Shown here piece by piece: positions 33,043 through 42,127 of a DNA stretch of 64,000 bases. The notes beneath the pieces were generated by a model. That model was not told the origin of the DNA, did not search any database, and saw only the letters and a program-made list of their open reading frames with translations. The position numbers and the translations under genes were made by a program. The number at the start of each line of letters is the position of its first letter. Position 1 is the stretch's first letter. The stretch comes from Paradevosia shaoguanensis (GTDB taxonomy: Bacteria > Pseudomonadota > Alphaproteobacteria > Rhizobiales > Devosiaceae), in assembly GCF_016801025.1 (NCBI RefSeq), contig NZ_CP068983.1, forward strand, positions 4,456,501-4,520,500, read 5' to 3'.

Positions 33043-33533
33043 CGGGGATAAGTCGGCCGGGTTGGGAGAGCTGGCCGCCTGCCGGCAGGTGGTCGCGGAG
33101 TAATTCCAAGCGACGCTGGAATGTTTCACGCGCTTTCATGCAGAATCTGCGGTTGTTTGGACTGAAGTTATCAGTGCAAGTCGTTGATTTATATTGGATT
33201 TCTACAAAACGACCACGGGCGAATCGTTAAATTTTGACTCAATTTCGGGTAATCTTTGACGATCTTTCACGGGTTTTGCGGCGGTTTGGTCGGCTTTTCG
33301 GCTATCTTTTTTCGTGTTTCACGCGATGGGAAAAAGGAGCCCCTGGCGCTGGAGGAGTATTGTAGCGCGGCGGTCGTGGCAGGGGGATAAGTGGGATCGC
33401 TCTCCCCTGGCGAGGCCAGAGAGCCAAGGAGGCGTCGGCGTGTGGGGAGCCATCCGTGGGCCCCGGCTCTTCGGCCGGGGAAGGAGAGGTGCGGTGGCGG
33501 GGGTGGTGAGGCGTGAGGTGGAGCGCGGCGCGA
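33043..33533. other. Intergenic region without a convincing gene
   Basis: The first 270 bases are AT-richer than the surroundings and carry GTTTCACGCG twice (33123-33132 and 33316-33325). The last part is GC-rich and contains one copy of the palindromic repeat (33449-33483). Short open frames here lack ribosome sites and family resemblance. It separates two converging units. Confidence 0.6.
33449..33483. repeat. REP-like palindromic repeat, copy A
   Basis: This 35-bp element is identical to 41891-41925 and differs from 42189-42223 at two positions. Its core is a hairpin with arms CCCCGGC and GCCGGGG around a TCTTCG loop. It lies between converging genes, the usual place of repetitive extragenic palindromes. 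Confidence 0.75.
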
Positions 33534-34628
33534 TTACCGCGCGCCGCCCTGCATCAGGCCGGGGATCGATTGGAGGTCGATGCTCTGGCCGGGTTCGAAC
33601 TGGATGGGTTCGGAATCTTTCTGCATCAGGTTGGCGACGGGGGTCGTGAAGGCGTTGACGCGGGCGCCTTCCAGCTGGAATTCCCAGCCGTTGACACGAG
33701 CCGATATCTTGTCGGCCAGGTCCTTGCCCTCCGGTTTCGTGGCCTCGGCGCTGAAGCGTACCCAGAGAGGTTGGGTAGCGTCGGCGATCTGCGCGTGAAT
33801 GGTCACGCCCGGCTCGACTTCAAAATCAATCGAGCGGATCGGGCTGATGCCTTCCTTAGCGGGGCGCACCGACATGATCGAGACCGAGGCCAGGCCCTGG
33901 GTGACCCGCTTGATCGCGGCGTCGTTCACGAAGGTGCCGTTGGTCTCATATTGCGGATCGACCGTCTCGCGCACGAAACGGCCATCCTCGCCGCGCTTGG
34001 CGGAGAGCGCGGGCTTGCCCTGCTCGGTGATGGCGACACGGGCAACCTGCGAGCCCGGAATGCTGAAGAGCTCGCCGAACCAGTCGGCGAGTTTCATGGG
34101 CAGAAGCGCAGTGCCCTGGACCAGAACGGCCTCGTCGCTCGAAGGCAGGCGGACATAGGTCGCCATGCTGCCGTCAGGACGGGGAAGCTCGCTGAGGTTG
34201 CCGATGATGATGTCTTCGATCGGCTTGCCCTGGCTATCGAGCAGCGACACTGCCTTGGCAGACGAGCCGGCGGTCGCTGGATCATCGACGCCGATCTGGG
34301 CGTACCAATCCGCATCGCGGGTCTTGGCCTCGACAGCCTTGAACCCGACAACGGCCGAAACGAGCTGCTGGGCCGTGCCGTCGCGGACGGGGTAGCCCTC
34401 CTGCGAGGTGGCGACCCATTTATCGCCCTGCTTCTGGATATCGATCTCGTAGGTCGCGGTGCGTACCTTGACGCCAGCGACGTCGGCTGCCTGCGACTGC
34501 AGGTCGGGCAGCAGGCTGGCGACGCTGGCCGGCCCCTGCTGCATGCCTTCGCTCGACACCGCCCAGGCTGCGCCCAGCAGGGCGATCACGGCAACGCCAG
34601 CCCAGAGGATGATGGATTTCTGCTGCAT
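33534..34628 (-). CDS. DUF4340 domain-containing protein
   Basis: A 364-residue protein with one N-terminal membrane anchor (IILWAGVAVIALLGAAWAVS), so most of the chain should be periplasmic. The beta-rich repeats (TYEIDIQKQGDKWV, then GYPVRDGTAQQLVSAV) are typical of DUF4340, which regularly accompanies GldG-type proteins. It follows the fused GldF-GldG gene with two bases between stop and start, so it should be part of the same complex. Biochemical function is unknown. Confidence 0.85.
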   Translation of the reverse strand: MQQKSIILWAGVAVIALLGAAWAVSSEGMQQGPASVASLLPDLQSQAADVAGVKVRTATYEIDIQKQGDKWVATSQEGYPVRDGTAQQLVSAVVGFKAVEAKTRDADWYAQIGVDDPATAGSSAKAVSLLDSQGKPIEDIIIGNLSELPRPDGSMATYVRLPSSDEAVLVQGTALLPMKLADWFGELFSIPGSQVARVAITEQGKPALSAKRGEDGRFVRETVDPQYETNGTFVNDAAIKRVTQGLASVSIMSVRPAKEGISPIRSIDFEVEPGVTIHAQIADATQPLWVRFSAEATKPEGKDLADKISARVNGWEFQLEGARVNAFTTPVANLMQKDSEPIQFEPGQSIDLQSIPGLMQGGAR

Positions 34629-34630
34629 GG

Positions 34631-37243
34631 CTATTCCCCCACCGGCTGGGCATTGGCGGACGATCGGCGGGCGCGCTGCCAGAGGGCTACGCCGAGCGCA
34701 GCCAGTATCAGGAGGATCGGCACGAGGCCGATGTTGAGAACCTTGAGCCAGGTATCCATCCGATCCACGTCCGAGCGCAGGGCGGCGCGGATGTCACGCA
34801 GCTCGCGCCGGACTTCCATCATGCGGGTATTGGCCGTGGTGATCTCGGCCTGCTGGCGCTCATACATCGCCTGCAGGTCCTCGCCACCGCTCTGCACCGG
34901 CGCCTGGAGTTCCAGGAGACGCTGCTGGATATCGGCGAGTTCCTTGGTGAGGTCCTGCTCCTTGGCGCGATAGGTTTCGTCGGCCGAGGCCTGCATGGCC
35001 TGGAGCCGGGTGAACGGGCGGCTGACCTGCCCGCCGCCGCGCAACGCGATGAGCGCGTCGCCACCGGCAAGCTTTTCGACCGCGTTGAGCACGAAATCGC
35101 CATTGCTCGAAACCGGCTGGCCGTTGCGGTTGACCACATGGTCATCAGCCAGCATGTCGGCATCGGCGACGACGATGAGGTTGACGTTGCCCGAGGTCAG
35201 TTGCGGGGCAGTTTCGGAACCCTTGTCGCCGCCTTCCGGGTCCGCCGGCTTGCCGTCGGGGAAAGCGGTGTGGGCCGGGCCGGTAACCTCGGCCGCCAGC
35301 ACCTGGCGAACGCCCGATGGCACGAATTGGCCGAGGAGGTAATTGGGGTTGGGGCGCTGCATGACCAGGGCCTGGTCGAGCAGCATCGAGTTCGGCGTGG
35401 TCTGGATGAGCGGCACCATGGTGGTGGTCGCGCCATCCACCGGGTGCAGGGCCCCGGCCGAGGACATGCGCATGACATTGAGACGCGCGGTTACCGGATC
35501 GTCCTGATTGAACGCGTCGCCGTCGATCTTGAGCCAGGGCAGGTAATTGGCAACCACCTGCTGGCGGCCGGCAGTGCCGACGGTCTGGAGCGCCATGTCG
35601 CTATCGCCCACCACCTTGGTGGGGTCCATGGCGACGCCCCATGCGGTCATCAGCGGGGCGATGTCCGAGGACGGGTACATCGGGATCATGGCGTTCTGCT
35701 GGCTGGGCGCCGAGCGTTCCGCGAAGGGATCGACGAAAACCAATGCCGGACCGCCGCCGAGAACGAACTGATCGATGGCGTATTCGGCCTGCGGCGTGAG
35801 CGTGGCGGGATGGGCCACGATCAGTACGTCGGTATCAGGCGGAACCGAGGTCATGGTCGGAGGAAGCGGGGTGACCGCATAATCCTGCGAGAGCATTTCG
35901 ACAACCGCCCAGGGCATGCGGCCGGCGTCGCGGACGCCGAGCATGGACATGCCATCCACCACGGCCACCTTTGGCTCCTTGGGATTGGCGAGCCGATGCA
36001 CGAAGCGGGCAAGATCGTATTGCAGGAAGGCCTGCCGGGAGGGATCGAGGAAGGGGATGGTTTCGAGCGTGTCGACGGTGTTGGTGCCGACGAGACCGAA
36101 ATAGCCCTTGTCCCCTGCCCGGTTGAGATTGAAGCCGGCGAGCTTGTAGGCCAGCGCCTGATCCTCTTCGGGCGAGAACGGCTGCACGTCGACGACGTCC
36201 ACGCTGATCTTGCCGCCCGATTGCTGCTCGAACGAGCGGAGCAGCCCGGCGACCTGGGTCGCGTGCGGCTGGAGGTCGGGGACGGCGTTGATGAGGTCGC
36301 GCGAGCGGTAGAGCGTGACCTTTATGGGCTCGCGCACGTCGGCGAGGATGGCCTTGGCGCCGTCGGCGAGGGTGAAGAGCTTTTGCTCGGTGAGATCGAC
36401 CTGAGCGCCTTCGAGCTTGAGCGAGGCGATGAGGTTGATCGAGAGGAAGATGACGATGGCCGAGACGACAACGACGAGGCGTCCGGCGATACCGGTATTC
36501 ATGGCTGGCTTGTTCATCGATCGCGCCTCGAGAACCTGGCAATTGAGGAACAGCAGCAGGGCGATGAAGGAGACGAAGAAGAGGACGTCGCCGAATTCCA
36601 GCACGCCGCGCGTGATCGCATCGAAGTGACGCGAGAAGGAGATGCCGGAGGCGAAGTCGGTCGCGAAGCCCGCGGCCCAGGTGGGCAGCAGGGTCAGGAG
36701 CGATTCCTGGGTGAACATCAGCATGAGGATGCTGGCGGCGACGCTGAGCACGAAGGCGGTCACCACGTTGCCGGTAAGCGCCGAGATGCAGCAGGAGAGC
36801 GCGAGGTAGGCGCCGGCCATCAGCAGGCTGCCGATATAGGAGGCGAGGATGACGCCGTTATCGGGCTCGCCCAGGTAATTGACGGTGATCCAGATCGGGA
36901 TGGTCATGGCCAGCGCCAGGGCGGCGAAGGCCCAGCCGGCGAGGAACTTGCCGAGCACCAGTTGCCAGACCGTGACGGGGAGCGTCAGCAGGAGTTCGAG
37001 CGTGCCGGCGCGGCGCTCCTCGGCCCAGAGGCGCATGCCGATGGCGGGCATCAGCACGGCAAGGAGCCATGGGTGGTAGGAGAAGAACGCGGTGAGGTCG
37101 GCCTGGCCGCGTCCGAAGAAATCGCTGACGAAGAAGGTGGCGGCGCCGTTGGCGGCGACGAACACACCGATGAAGACGACGGCCAGGGCGCTCGAGAAAT
37201 AGGAGAAGAACTCGCGCCGGGCGACTACAAGGATACCGTTCAC
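34631..37243 (-). CDS. Fused ABC-2 permease (GldF-like) and GldG-like protein
   Basis: An 870-residue fusion. Residues about 1-240 form an ABC-2 permease with six membrane segments (RLWAEERRAGTLELLLTLPV is the conserved loop). A new membrane segment near residue 260 then begins a GldG-type part (FTLADGAKAILADVREPIKVTLY, then periplasmic sequence). Near the end lies a coiled coil (KEQDLTKELADIQQRLLEL) and a final membrane anchor. In most genomes the two halves are separate genes. The start is a GTG overlapping the ATPase stop as GTGA. It works with the ATPase at 37240 and the DUF4340 protein; the exported substrate is unknown. Confidence 0.85.
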   Translation of the reverse strand: MNGILVVARREFFSYFSSALAVVFIGVFVAANGAATFFVSDFFGRGQADLTAFFSYHPWLLAVLMPAIGMRLWAEERRAGTLELLLTLPVTVWQLVLGKFLAGWAFAALALAMTIPIWITVNYLGEPDNGVILASYIGSLLMAGAYLALSCCISALTGNVVTAFVLSVAASILMLMFTQESLLTLLPTWAAGFATDFASGISFSRHFDAITRGVLEFGDVLFFVSFIALLLFLNCQVLEARSMNKPAMNTGIAGRLVVVVSAIVIFLSINLIASLKLEGAQVDLTEQKLFTLADGAKAILADVREPIKVTLYRSRDLINAVPDLQPHATQVAGLLRSFEQQSGGKISVDVVDVQPFSPEEDQALAYKLAGFNLNRAGDKGYFGLVGTNTVDTLETIPFLDPSRQAFLQYDLARFVHRLANPKEPKVAVVDGMSMLGVRDAGRMPWAVVEMLSQDYAVTPLPPTMTSVPPDTDVLIVAHPATLTPQAEYAIDQFVLGGGPALVFVDPFAERSAPSQQNAMIPMYPSSDIAPLMTAWGVAMDPTKVVGDSDMALQTVGTAGRQQVVANYLPWLKIDGDAFNQDDPVTARLNVMRMSSAGALHPVDGATTTMVPLIQTTPNSMLLDQALVMQRPNPNYLLGQFVPSGVRQVLAAEVTGPAHTAFPDGKPADPEGGDKGSETAPQLTSGNVNLIVVADADMLADDHVVNRNGQPVSSNGDFVLNAVEKLAGGDALIALRGGGQVSRPFTRLQAMQASADETYRAKEQDLTKELADIQQRLLELQAPVQSGGEDLQAMYERQQAEITTANTRMMEVRRELRDIRAALRSDVDRMDTWLKVLNIGLVPILLILAALGVALWQRARRSSANAQPVGE

Positions 37244-38199
37244 TGGGATACCGACATCGAAACTGGGGCAGCGGTGACGCTGCGGAAGACTTCATCGAGG
37301 CTGCCGCGCTCGGTGCGGATTTCGAGGATCTGCACGCCGGCGTCGCGAAGCGCCCCGCTCACCGTCTCGGCGACCGGCTGGCGGCGCTTCGGGCGCACGC
37401 TGATGCGCGTGATCTCGCCTTCGTCGGCGTGGGTGACCTCGACATCGGGCAGGCCCGCCAGTGCGCTGGTCGATTTGGCGGTGTCGGGGCGGTGGACGAG
37501 CACGACCACGGTGTTATGGCCTTCGGCGCGGGCGTGGAGATCGTCGGGCGTGCCCTCGAGGACGATCCGGCCCTTGTCGAGGATGAGCACGCGGTCGCAG
37601 ACGGCATCGACCTCTTCGAGCAGGTGCGTCGAGATGATGATCGACTTGGTCGGGGCCAGGTTGCGGATGAGCTGGCGAACCTGGCGCTTCTGGTTGGGAT
37701 CGAGGCCGTCGGTGGGCTCATCGAGGATGAGCACGTCCGGATCGTGGAGAATCGCCTGGGCCAGGCCGACGCGGCGGCGGAAGCCCTTGGAGAGCGTATC
37801 GATCCGCTGGTGCCGGACGCCTTCGAGCTGGAGATCGGCCATCACCTCGCCCATGCGGCGGGAGAGGTCGGCGCCGCTCATGCGGCGGATGGCGCCGGTG
37901 AATTTGAGGAAGGAAACGGGGGTCATTTCCCCGTAGAGCGGAGCACCTTCGGGCAGGTAGCCGAGATGCTGCTTGGCCTTGATCGGATCGTGCGCCACGT
38001 CATGGCCGCAGATGCTGACCGTGCCGGACGTCGCCGGGATATAGCCGGTGACCATTTTCATGGTGGTGGACTTCCCTGCCCCGTTGGGACCCAGGAAACC
38101 AAGAACCTCGCCGCGGGCGACGGAAAAATCCACGCCCTTGACGGCATCGACAACATCAAAGCGCTTGCGCAACGCACGCACTTCTATCGCAGACTGCAT
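37240..38199 (-). CDS. ABC transporter ATP-binding protein (GldA/CcmA type)
   Basis: A 319-residue export-type ATPase with Walker A GPNGAGKST, signature LSKGFRRRVGLAQA, Walker B VLILDEPTDGLD and switch His in IISTHLLEEV. The C-terminal 100 residues (HNTVVVLVHRPD onward) form the DUF4162-like extension common in this group. I used the ATG at 38199; a GTG at 38208 would add three residues. It is the first gene of the three-gene leftward unit. Confidence 0.9.
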   Translation of the reverse strand: MQSAIEVRALRKRFDVVDAVKGVDFSVARGEVLGFLGPNGAGKSTTMKMVTGYIPATSGTVSICGHDVAHDPIKAKQHLGYLPEGAPLYGEMTPVSFLKFTGAIRRMSGADLSRRMGEVMADLQLEGVRHQRIDTLSKGFRRRVGLAQAILHDPDVLILDEPTDGLDPNQKRQVRQLIRNLAPTKSIIISTHLLEEVDAVCDRVLILDKGRIVLEGTPDDLHARAEGHNTVVVLVHRPDTAKSTSALAGLPDVEVTHADEGEITRISVRPKRRQPVAETVSGALRDAGVQILEIRTERGSLDEVFRSVTAAPVSMSVSQ

Positions 38200-38222
38200 A
38201 AACCACACACCCGAGATACAAA

Positions 38223-38252
38223 GGGGCGGCCCGAGCTAGCCGGGCCGCCCCC
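38223..38252 (-). terminator. Intrinsic terminator of the PQQ dehydrogenase gene
   Basis: GGGGCGGCCCG (38223-38233) pairs with CGGGCCGCCCC (38241-38251) and is followed on the minus strand by TTTGTAT. It lies between the dehydrogenase stop and the ATPase start. Confidence 0.8.
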
Positions 38253-38267
38253 AGACTGTCAAATTAA

Positions 38268-40088
38268 TTACTTGATAGGTACGGCCGCCTGCGGCTGCTG
38301 ATTACCCAGCGCGAACACGAACAGATACGAGGAGTGCATCAGGTCCGTGAAACGACGCGGGTGCACGTGCAGGCCGCTGGTCTGGAAGGCCACATACTGG
38401 GTGGGGCCGACCGCGAAGGTCATCGGCGGCGCCTTGAGCGGCGTGCCGACGTTGAAGCGCCACAGTTCCTGGAGGGTCTCGTCATTGTAGGCAACGAGAT
38501 CGCCCGAGGTAAGCGTGGTGAAGATCAGCCCGCCAGCCGTTGCCAGCACGCCGGAACGGATTTCGGTATCGGTCACGACCTTGCCGAGCATCTGGTTGTT
38601 GGCAGCGTCAACAGCCGTCAGGCCACCATAGTAGAGGTCGCTGGTGAAGGTGCGGCCCACCATGTTGTTCTTGTCGTCAACGCCCGTGCCGCCGTTCTGG
38701 GTGAAGCAGCCTTCCGTGCCGACGGCATAGGAAATCTGCTTGTCCGGATTGAAGGCCGGGGGCTGCATGGCGATACCGCCGTGCCAGGTCGGGCAAGCCA
38801 CCTTGTTACCGTCACCGCGCAGCATGCGGGTGGCGGGAATGTAGGTCTGCACGGCCAGCTTGGGATCGTATTCGACCGGCTTGCCGGTCTCCTGGTCGAT
38901 GCCGGCAGTCCAGGTCACCTCGTTGGCGTACTGGCTGGAATTGATGAACTTACCGGTCTGCAGGTCCAGGTTGTAGTAGAAGCCGTTACGGCCGAAGTGG
39001 CCGACGACCGGCTTCTTGACCCCGCCGACGTCGAGCGTCTGGATCATGTTGACGCCGTTTTCGTCATAGTCCCAGGCGTCGTTCGGCGTGTACTGGAAGT
39101 ACCAGTTGAGCTTGCCGGTATCGATGTCGATGGAGACGGTCGAGTCCGTATAGAGGTTGTCGCCCGGACGGAATTCGGCGTCGTAGATCGGAACCGGGTT
39201 ACCGGTGCCCCAGATCGCGGAGCGGGTCGTCTTGTCGTAGGAGCCGGCCGTCCACATGCCGCCGCCGCCCTTCTGCCAGGCAGTCTGGGCTTCGTCGGTC
39301 CAGGTCTCGCTGCCGGGCTGGCCGGGCTCGGGCACGGCGTACCAGCGCCAGATCTCGTCGCCGGTGGCCGGATCGAGGGCCGCCAGCCAGCCGCGCGTGC
39401 CGGCATCGCCGGCGCCGTTGCTGACCAGGATCTTGTTTTCGGCTGCGATCGGCTGGGTGATCAGGCGTTCACGGCCACCGAATTCGGTCTCCACCGCCAC
39501 CTGCTTGTCCCAGACGATATCGCCGGTATCGCGATTGATGGCCACCACGCGCCCGTCCTGCAGGGCGTTGTAGACATTGGTGCCGTAGAGCGCGATGCCG
39601 CGGGTGAGCGAGTCATTGCCCTCGTGGTCGATCGCCGGGTCGGACACCCAGAGCAGGTCGCCGCGCTGCGGATTGCGCACGTCGATCTTGAAGACGCGAC
39701 CCCATTCGGACACCGCATACATCATGCCGTTGTCGACGAGCGGGTTGGCCATCACGTTCGGGCCGTTATTGCCGACCACGTCATTGGCGCCGCCGAGCGA
39801 CATCGCCCAGACCATCCTGAGATCGCCGACATTGTCGCGGTTGATCTGGTTCAGGCGCGAATAGCGCCAGGATTCCAGGTTGCCGTTCGAGGTCAGCCAG
39901 TTCTGTGGTTCATTGATCGCGTTGAGCAGGCGCTCGTTGGTCACGGTCAATGCGAAGTTGCCTTCCGGAATCGGAGCCATTGCCGGCTTGGCGTTCTGCG
40001 CCAAGGCCGGAAGGCTCAACACCGACAATGCAACTCCAGCCAGCGCCGCCGTATGCAGCGCGTGCAGACGTACTTGCTTGGATAGCAA
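38268..40088 (-). CDS. PQQ-dependent alcohol dehydrogenase, lanthanide-type signature
   Basis: A 606-residue periplasmic quinoprotein with a signal peptide ending at PALAQ (residue 31) and an eight-bladed propeller. Active-site features: WDYD with catalytic Asp340 and, two residues on, Asp342, the extra acidic ligand that marks lanthanide-dependent XoxF/ExaF/PedH enzymes (calcium MxaF has Ala there); the Asn of GTGNP (residue 297); and GRNGFYYNLD. Two oddities: the usual metal-ligand glutamate (GAELGVRG in XoxF) is Asp228 here, and the vicinal Cys-Cys pair that caps PQQ is missing (EGNDSLTRG instead). A divergent cytochrome c gene at 40457 is the likely electron acceptor. The alcohol substrate is unknown. 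Confidence 0.88.
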   Translation of the reverse strand: MLSKQVRLHALHTAALAGVALSVLSLPALAQNAKPAMAPIPEGNFALTVTNERLLNAINEPQNWLTSNGNLESWRYSRLNQINRDNVGDLRMVWAMSLGGANDVVGNNGPNVMANPLVDNGMMYAVSEWGRVFKIDVRNPQRGDLLWVSDPAIDHEGNDSLTRGIALYGTNVYNALQDGRVVAINRDTGDIVWDKQVAVETEFGGRERLITQPIAAENKILVSNGAGDAGTRGWLAALDPATGDEIWRWYAVPEPGQPGSETWTDEAQTAWQKGGGGMWTAGSYDKTTRSAIWGTGNPVPIYDAEFRPGDNLYTDSTVSIDIDTGKLNWYFQYTPNDAWDYDENGVNMIQTLDVGGVKKPVVGHFGRNGFYYNLDLQTGKFINSSQYANEVTWTAGIDQETGKPVEYDPKLAVQTYIPATRMLRGDGNKVACPTWHGGIAMQPPAFNPDKQISYAVGTEGCFTQNGGTGVDDKNNMVGRTFTSDLYYGGLTAVDAANNQMLGKVVTDTEIRSGVLATAGGLIFTTLTSGDLVAYNDETLQELWRFNVGTPLKAPPMTFAVGPTQYVAFQTSGLHVHPRRFTDLMHSSYLFVFALGNQQPQAAVPIK

Positions 40089-40456
40089 TTGGTCCCCTCC
40101 TAATACTCCCAGCGTCCCGGCGACGTTGCCTGGGCGCCCTCAATCACCAAGGTTTGTTTGGCGAGATCGGATCGTATAGGCGGAGCCCCCCTGCACAACT
40201 AAGTTCTGCCCTCGCAGACCTATGTTGAACATAGGTTCTGCTTATTTTTGCAATTGGCGTCGACGGGCGAATACTGGAGGCGCCCATGGGGTGGGCGTTT
40301 GCGGCTTATCCCGCTCTGGCGCCAGCAATATTCGCCGGCCGGAGCCCTACGCAAGGCGAGTTGACGACCGGCCCACAATTCCGCAGCTTCTGTGCTCACC
40401 GCGAGCAATCCGCCGCCTCGTTCAGCCGACAATTTTCACGCTACTTGGACGTCATC
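40089..40456. promoter_or_regulatory. Divergent promoter region of the PQQ dehydrogenase and cytochrome c genes
   Basis: This 368-base region holds no convincing gene. It contains an exact dyad ACCTATGTT-G-AACATAGGT at 40218-40236, a strong candidate operator, and flanking AGTTCTGCC / GGTTCTGCT copies. A response-regulator or LuxR-type site is plausible because such dehydrogenases are often controlled by two-component systems; no regulator gene is adjacent. Confidence 0.55.
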
Positions 40457-40894
40457 ATGGTCTTTGCCAAAATGCTCTCCGTTCGCAACGCCCTTGCATT
40501 GGTTGCGCTTTCTTCCGGTCTCGCCGTTGTCTCGACTCTGCCGGCATCGGCAGTCGATGTCGCCTACCCTGCTTCGCAGGCCCGGCAAGGCACTCCGCTC
40601 TATCGCGACAACTGCTCGTCATGCCACGGCGACCGGCTGCAAGGCGCCCTCGACGCGCCGCCGCTCAAGGGCGATTCCTTCATGGCGAGCTGGGCCGGCC
40701 AGCCGGCCACGGCGCTGCTCGAATACATCTCCACCAACATGCCGCAGGATCGTCCGGGCGCGTTGGAACCGAAGCAATATGCCCAGCTCCTAGCGCTGAT
40801 CCTCAAGGAAAACGGCGTTGCCGCCGGGGCCGACGATACCCCGCCGATCGCCGCCGATACGCTGGGCGACGCGACCATCCCGGCCGCCAAATAA
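40457..40894 (+). CDS. Periplasmic mono-haem cytochrome c
   Basis: A 145-residue protein with a signal peptide ending PASA (about residue 32), one haem motif CSSCH near residue 55 and a likely axial methionine in TNMPQDRPG. It is small, class I, and resembles cytochromes found beside PQQ dehydrogenases. An ATG at 40469 is a possible alternative start; the longer frame upstream to 40286 is not supported because it would bury the signal peptide. It probably carries electrons from the divergent dehydrogenase to the respiratory chain. Confidence 0.85.
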   Translation: MVFAKMLSVRNALALVALSSGLAVVSTLPASAVDVAYPASQARQGTPLYRDNCSSCHGDRLQGALDAPPLKGDSFMASWAGQPATALLEYISTNMPQDRPGALEPKQYAQLLALILKENGVAAGADDTPPIAADTLGDATIPAAK

Positions 40895-40908
40895 CGACAT
40901 CATGCAGC

Positions 40909-40931
40909 GAGGGGCCGGACGGCCCCTCTTT
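40909..40931 (+). terminator. Intrinsic terminator after the cytochrome c gene
   Basis: GAGGGGCC (40909-40916) and GGCCCCTC (40921-40928) form a perfect 8-bp stem around GGAC, followed by TTTC. Confidence 0.75.
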
Positions 40932-40946
40932 CACGAGGTGAACGGG

Positions 40947-41711
40947 ATGAACGCGGTTGGCCGCTTCTGTGTGACCCTGGTTCTGGCGGGCGCGGCGATC
41001 AGCCAGCCCGCCCTTGCCGACCAACGCGCCGATTTTATCGCCGGCATCACCAAGGATTGCCCCGGCTGCGACCTCCAGGGCGTCAACAAGAAGCGCGCCG
41101 ACCTGCGGGATGCCGACCTTACCGGGGCAAACCTCGAGGGCGCGAATTTTCATGACGCGAAGCTGGCGGGCGCGAAGCTGGCCAATGCTGACTTGCGCAG
41201 TGCCAATCTCAACATCGCCGACCTGCGCAATGCGGATCTGAGTGGAGCAAACCTCACGGATGCGATGATCTATGGTGCCCGTCTCGGCCGCGCCAAGCTG
41301 GTCGGTGCAACGCTCGACACGGTGCTCGGCCGGACGGTCGACATGACTGGGGCAGACGCGAGCAACGCGACGTTCTTGGGCGCGGATCTGGCGCTGGGGA
41401 CATTTGCGGGAACGATGTTCGGGGGCGCCAATCTCGGGCGGGCGACGCTCGACGAGGCCAATATGCGCAGCGCGCAGATGGAGAATGCCGATCTGTCGGG
41501 GGCGTCGCTGACCTTTGCGACGTTGACGCGGGCCAACCTGGCTGGTGCCAAGGTGGCGGGGGTGGATCTCTATCAGGCGGACCTGCGGGATGCGTCGCTC
41601 AAGGGCGCGGATTTGTCGGGATCGCGGTTGTTGCAGGCGACGCTTTCGGCGGAGAGCCTGACGGATGCCAAGCTGGGGTCGACGATCCTGCCGGATGGGA
41701 CGGTGCGGTAG
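40947..41711 (+). CDS. Periplasmic pentapeptide-repeat protein
   Basis: A 254-residue protein with a signal peptide ending ALAD (about residue 25), then DCPGCDLQGVNKKRADL and about 35 consecutive A(D/N)LxX repeats to the C-terminus, which should fold as a right-handed quadrilateral beta-helix. ATG at 40947 with GAGGTG upstream. It lies directly after the cytochrome c terminator. The CPGC pair near the N-terminus is one residue pattern away from a haem motif but lacks the histidine. Role unknown; exported members may be structural or protein-protein scaffolds. Confidence 0.82.
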   Translation: MNAVGRFCVTLVLAGAAISQPALADQRADFIAGITKDCPGCDLQGVNKKRADLRDADLTGANLEGANFHDAKLAGAKLANADLRSANLNIADLRNADLSGANLTDAMIYGARLGRAKLVGATLDTVLGRTVDMTGADASNATFLGADLALGTFAGTMFGGANLGRATLDEANMRSAQMENADLSGASLTFATLTRANLAGAKVAGVDLYQADLRDASLKGADLSGSRLLQATLSAESLTDAKLGSTILPDGTVR

Positions 41712-41829
41712 GGTAGCCTGGGGGCGAGTTTTAGCTGGGAAACTCGGCTGCACCGAAGTCGAGGTGTCGCGGGGCAGTGTGGCTGTTGCCGACGGTTACT
41801 GCAGGCGCCGCATACCTCCAATCGTCACA

Positions 41830-41930
41830 CCAACCGCGGAGCTTCGCCGGAATTGATCCGGGGGCTATTGCCACTCTCCACTCAAGTAGCGCCATCCGTG
41901 GGCCCCGGCTCTTCGGCCGGGGAAGTACGG
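41830..41930. repeat. REP-like palindromic repeat, copy B (long form)
   Basis: About 100 bp. The right end (41891-41925) is identical to copy A. To its left lies a second hairpin module with a TTGATCCGGGG arm. The whole element recurs at 42128-42228 with scattered substitutions, so the mobile or amplified unit is about 100 bp and copy A is a shortened form. Confidence 0.75.
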
Positions 41931-41959
41931 GGTGGGGTGGGATTGGATTGGTGGAAGAG

Positions 41960-41999
41960 ATGAAGGGACGAAGGGACGAAGGGACGAAGGGATGAAGGG
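41960..41999. repeat. Short tandem repeat, five 8-bp units
   Basis: A(C/T)GAAGGG is repeated five times without gaps: the first and last units have T, the three in the middle have C. It is non-coding and lies between REP copies B and C. Copy-number change by slippage is expected. Confidence 0.8.
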
Positions 42000-42127
42000 G
42001 ATTAGGCGCGTATGGCGGCACAATGTGGTGGCTATCGCTGACGCTTGCTGAAGGCGCTTACCGCCGGCGCATGCTGCTGCCGCTTATCGCCGATGCCCAC
42101 CGGAGACGCCTAACGCCAGTCGCAGCC

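Noticed and set aside
33534-38199. Evidence for gliding motility from the GldA/GldF/GldG-like genes
   Set aside because: These families are widespread in non-gliding proteobacteria, and no other gliding genes are present in the window.
41080-41120. A haem-binding motif in the pentapeptide-repeat protein (CPGC near its N-terminus)
   Set aside because: The histidine that must follow the second cysteine is absent, so it is not a c-type haem site.
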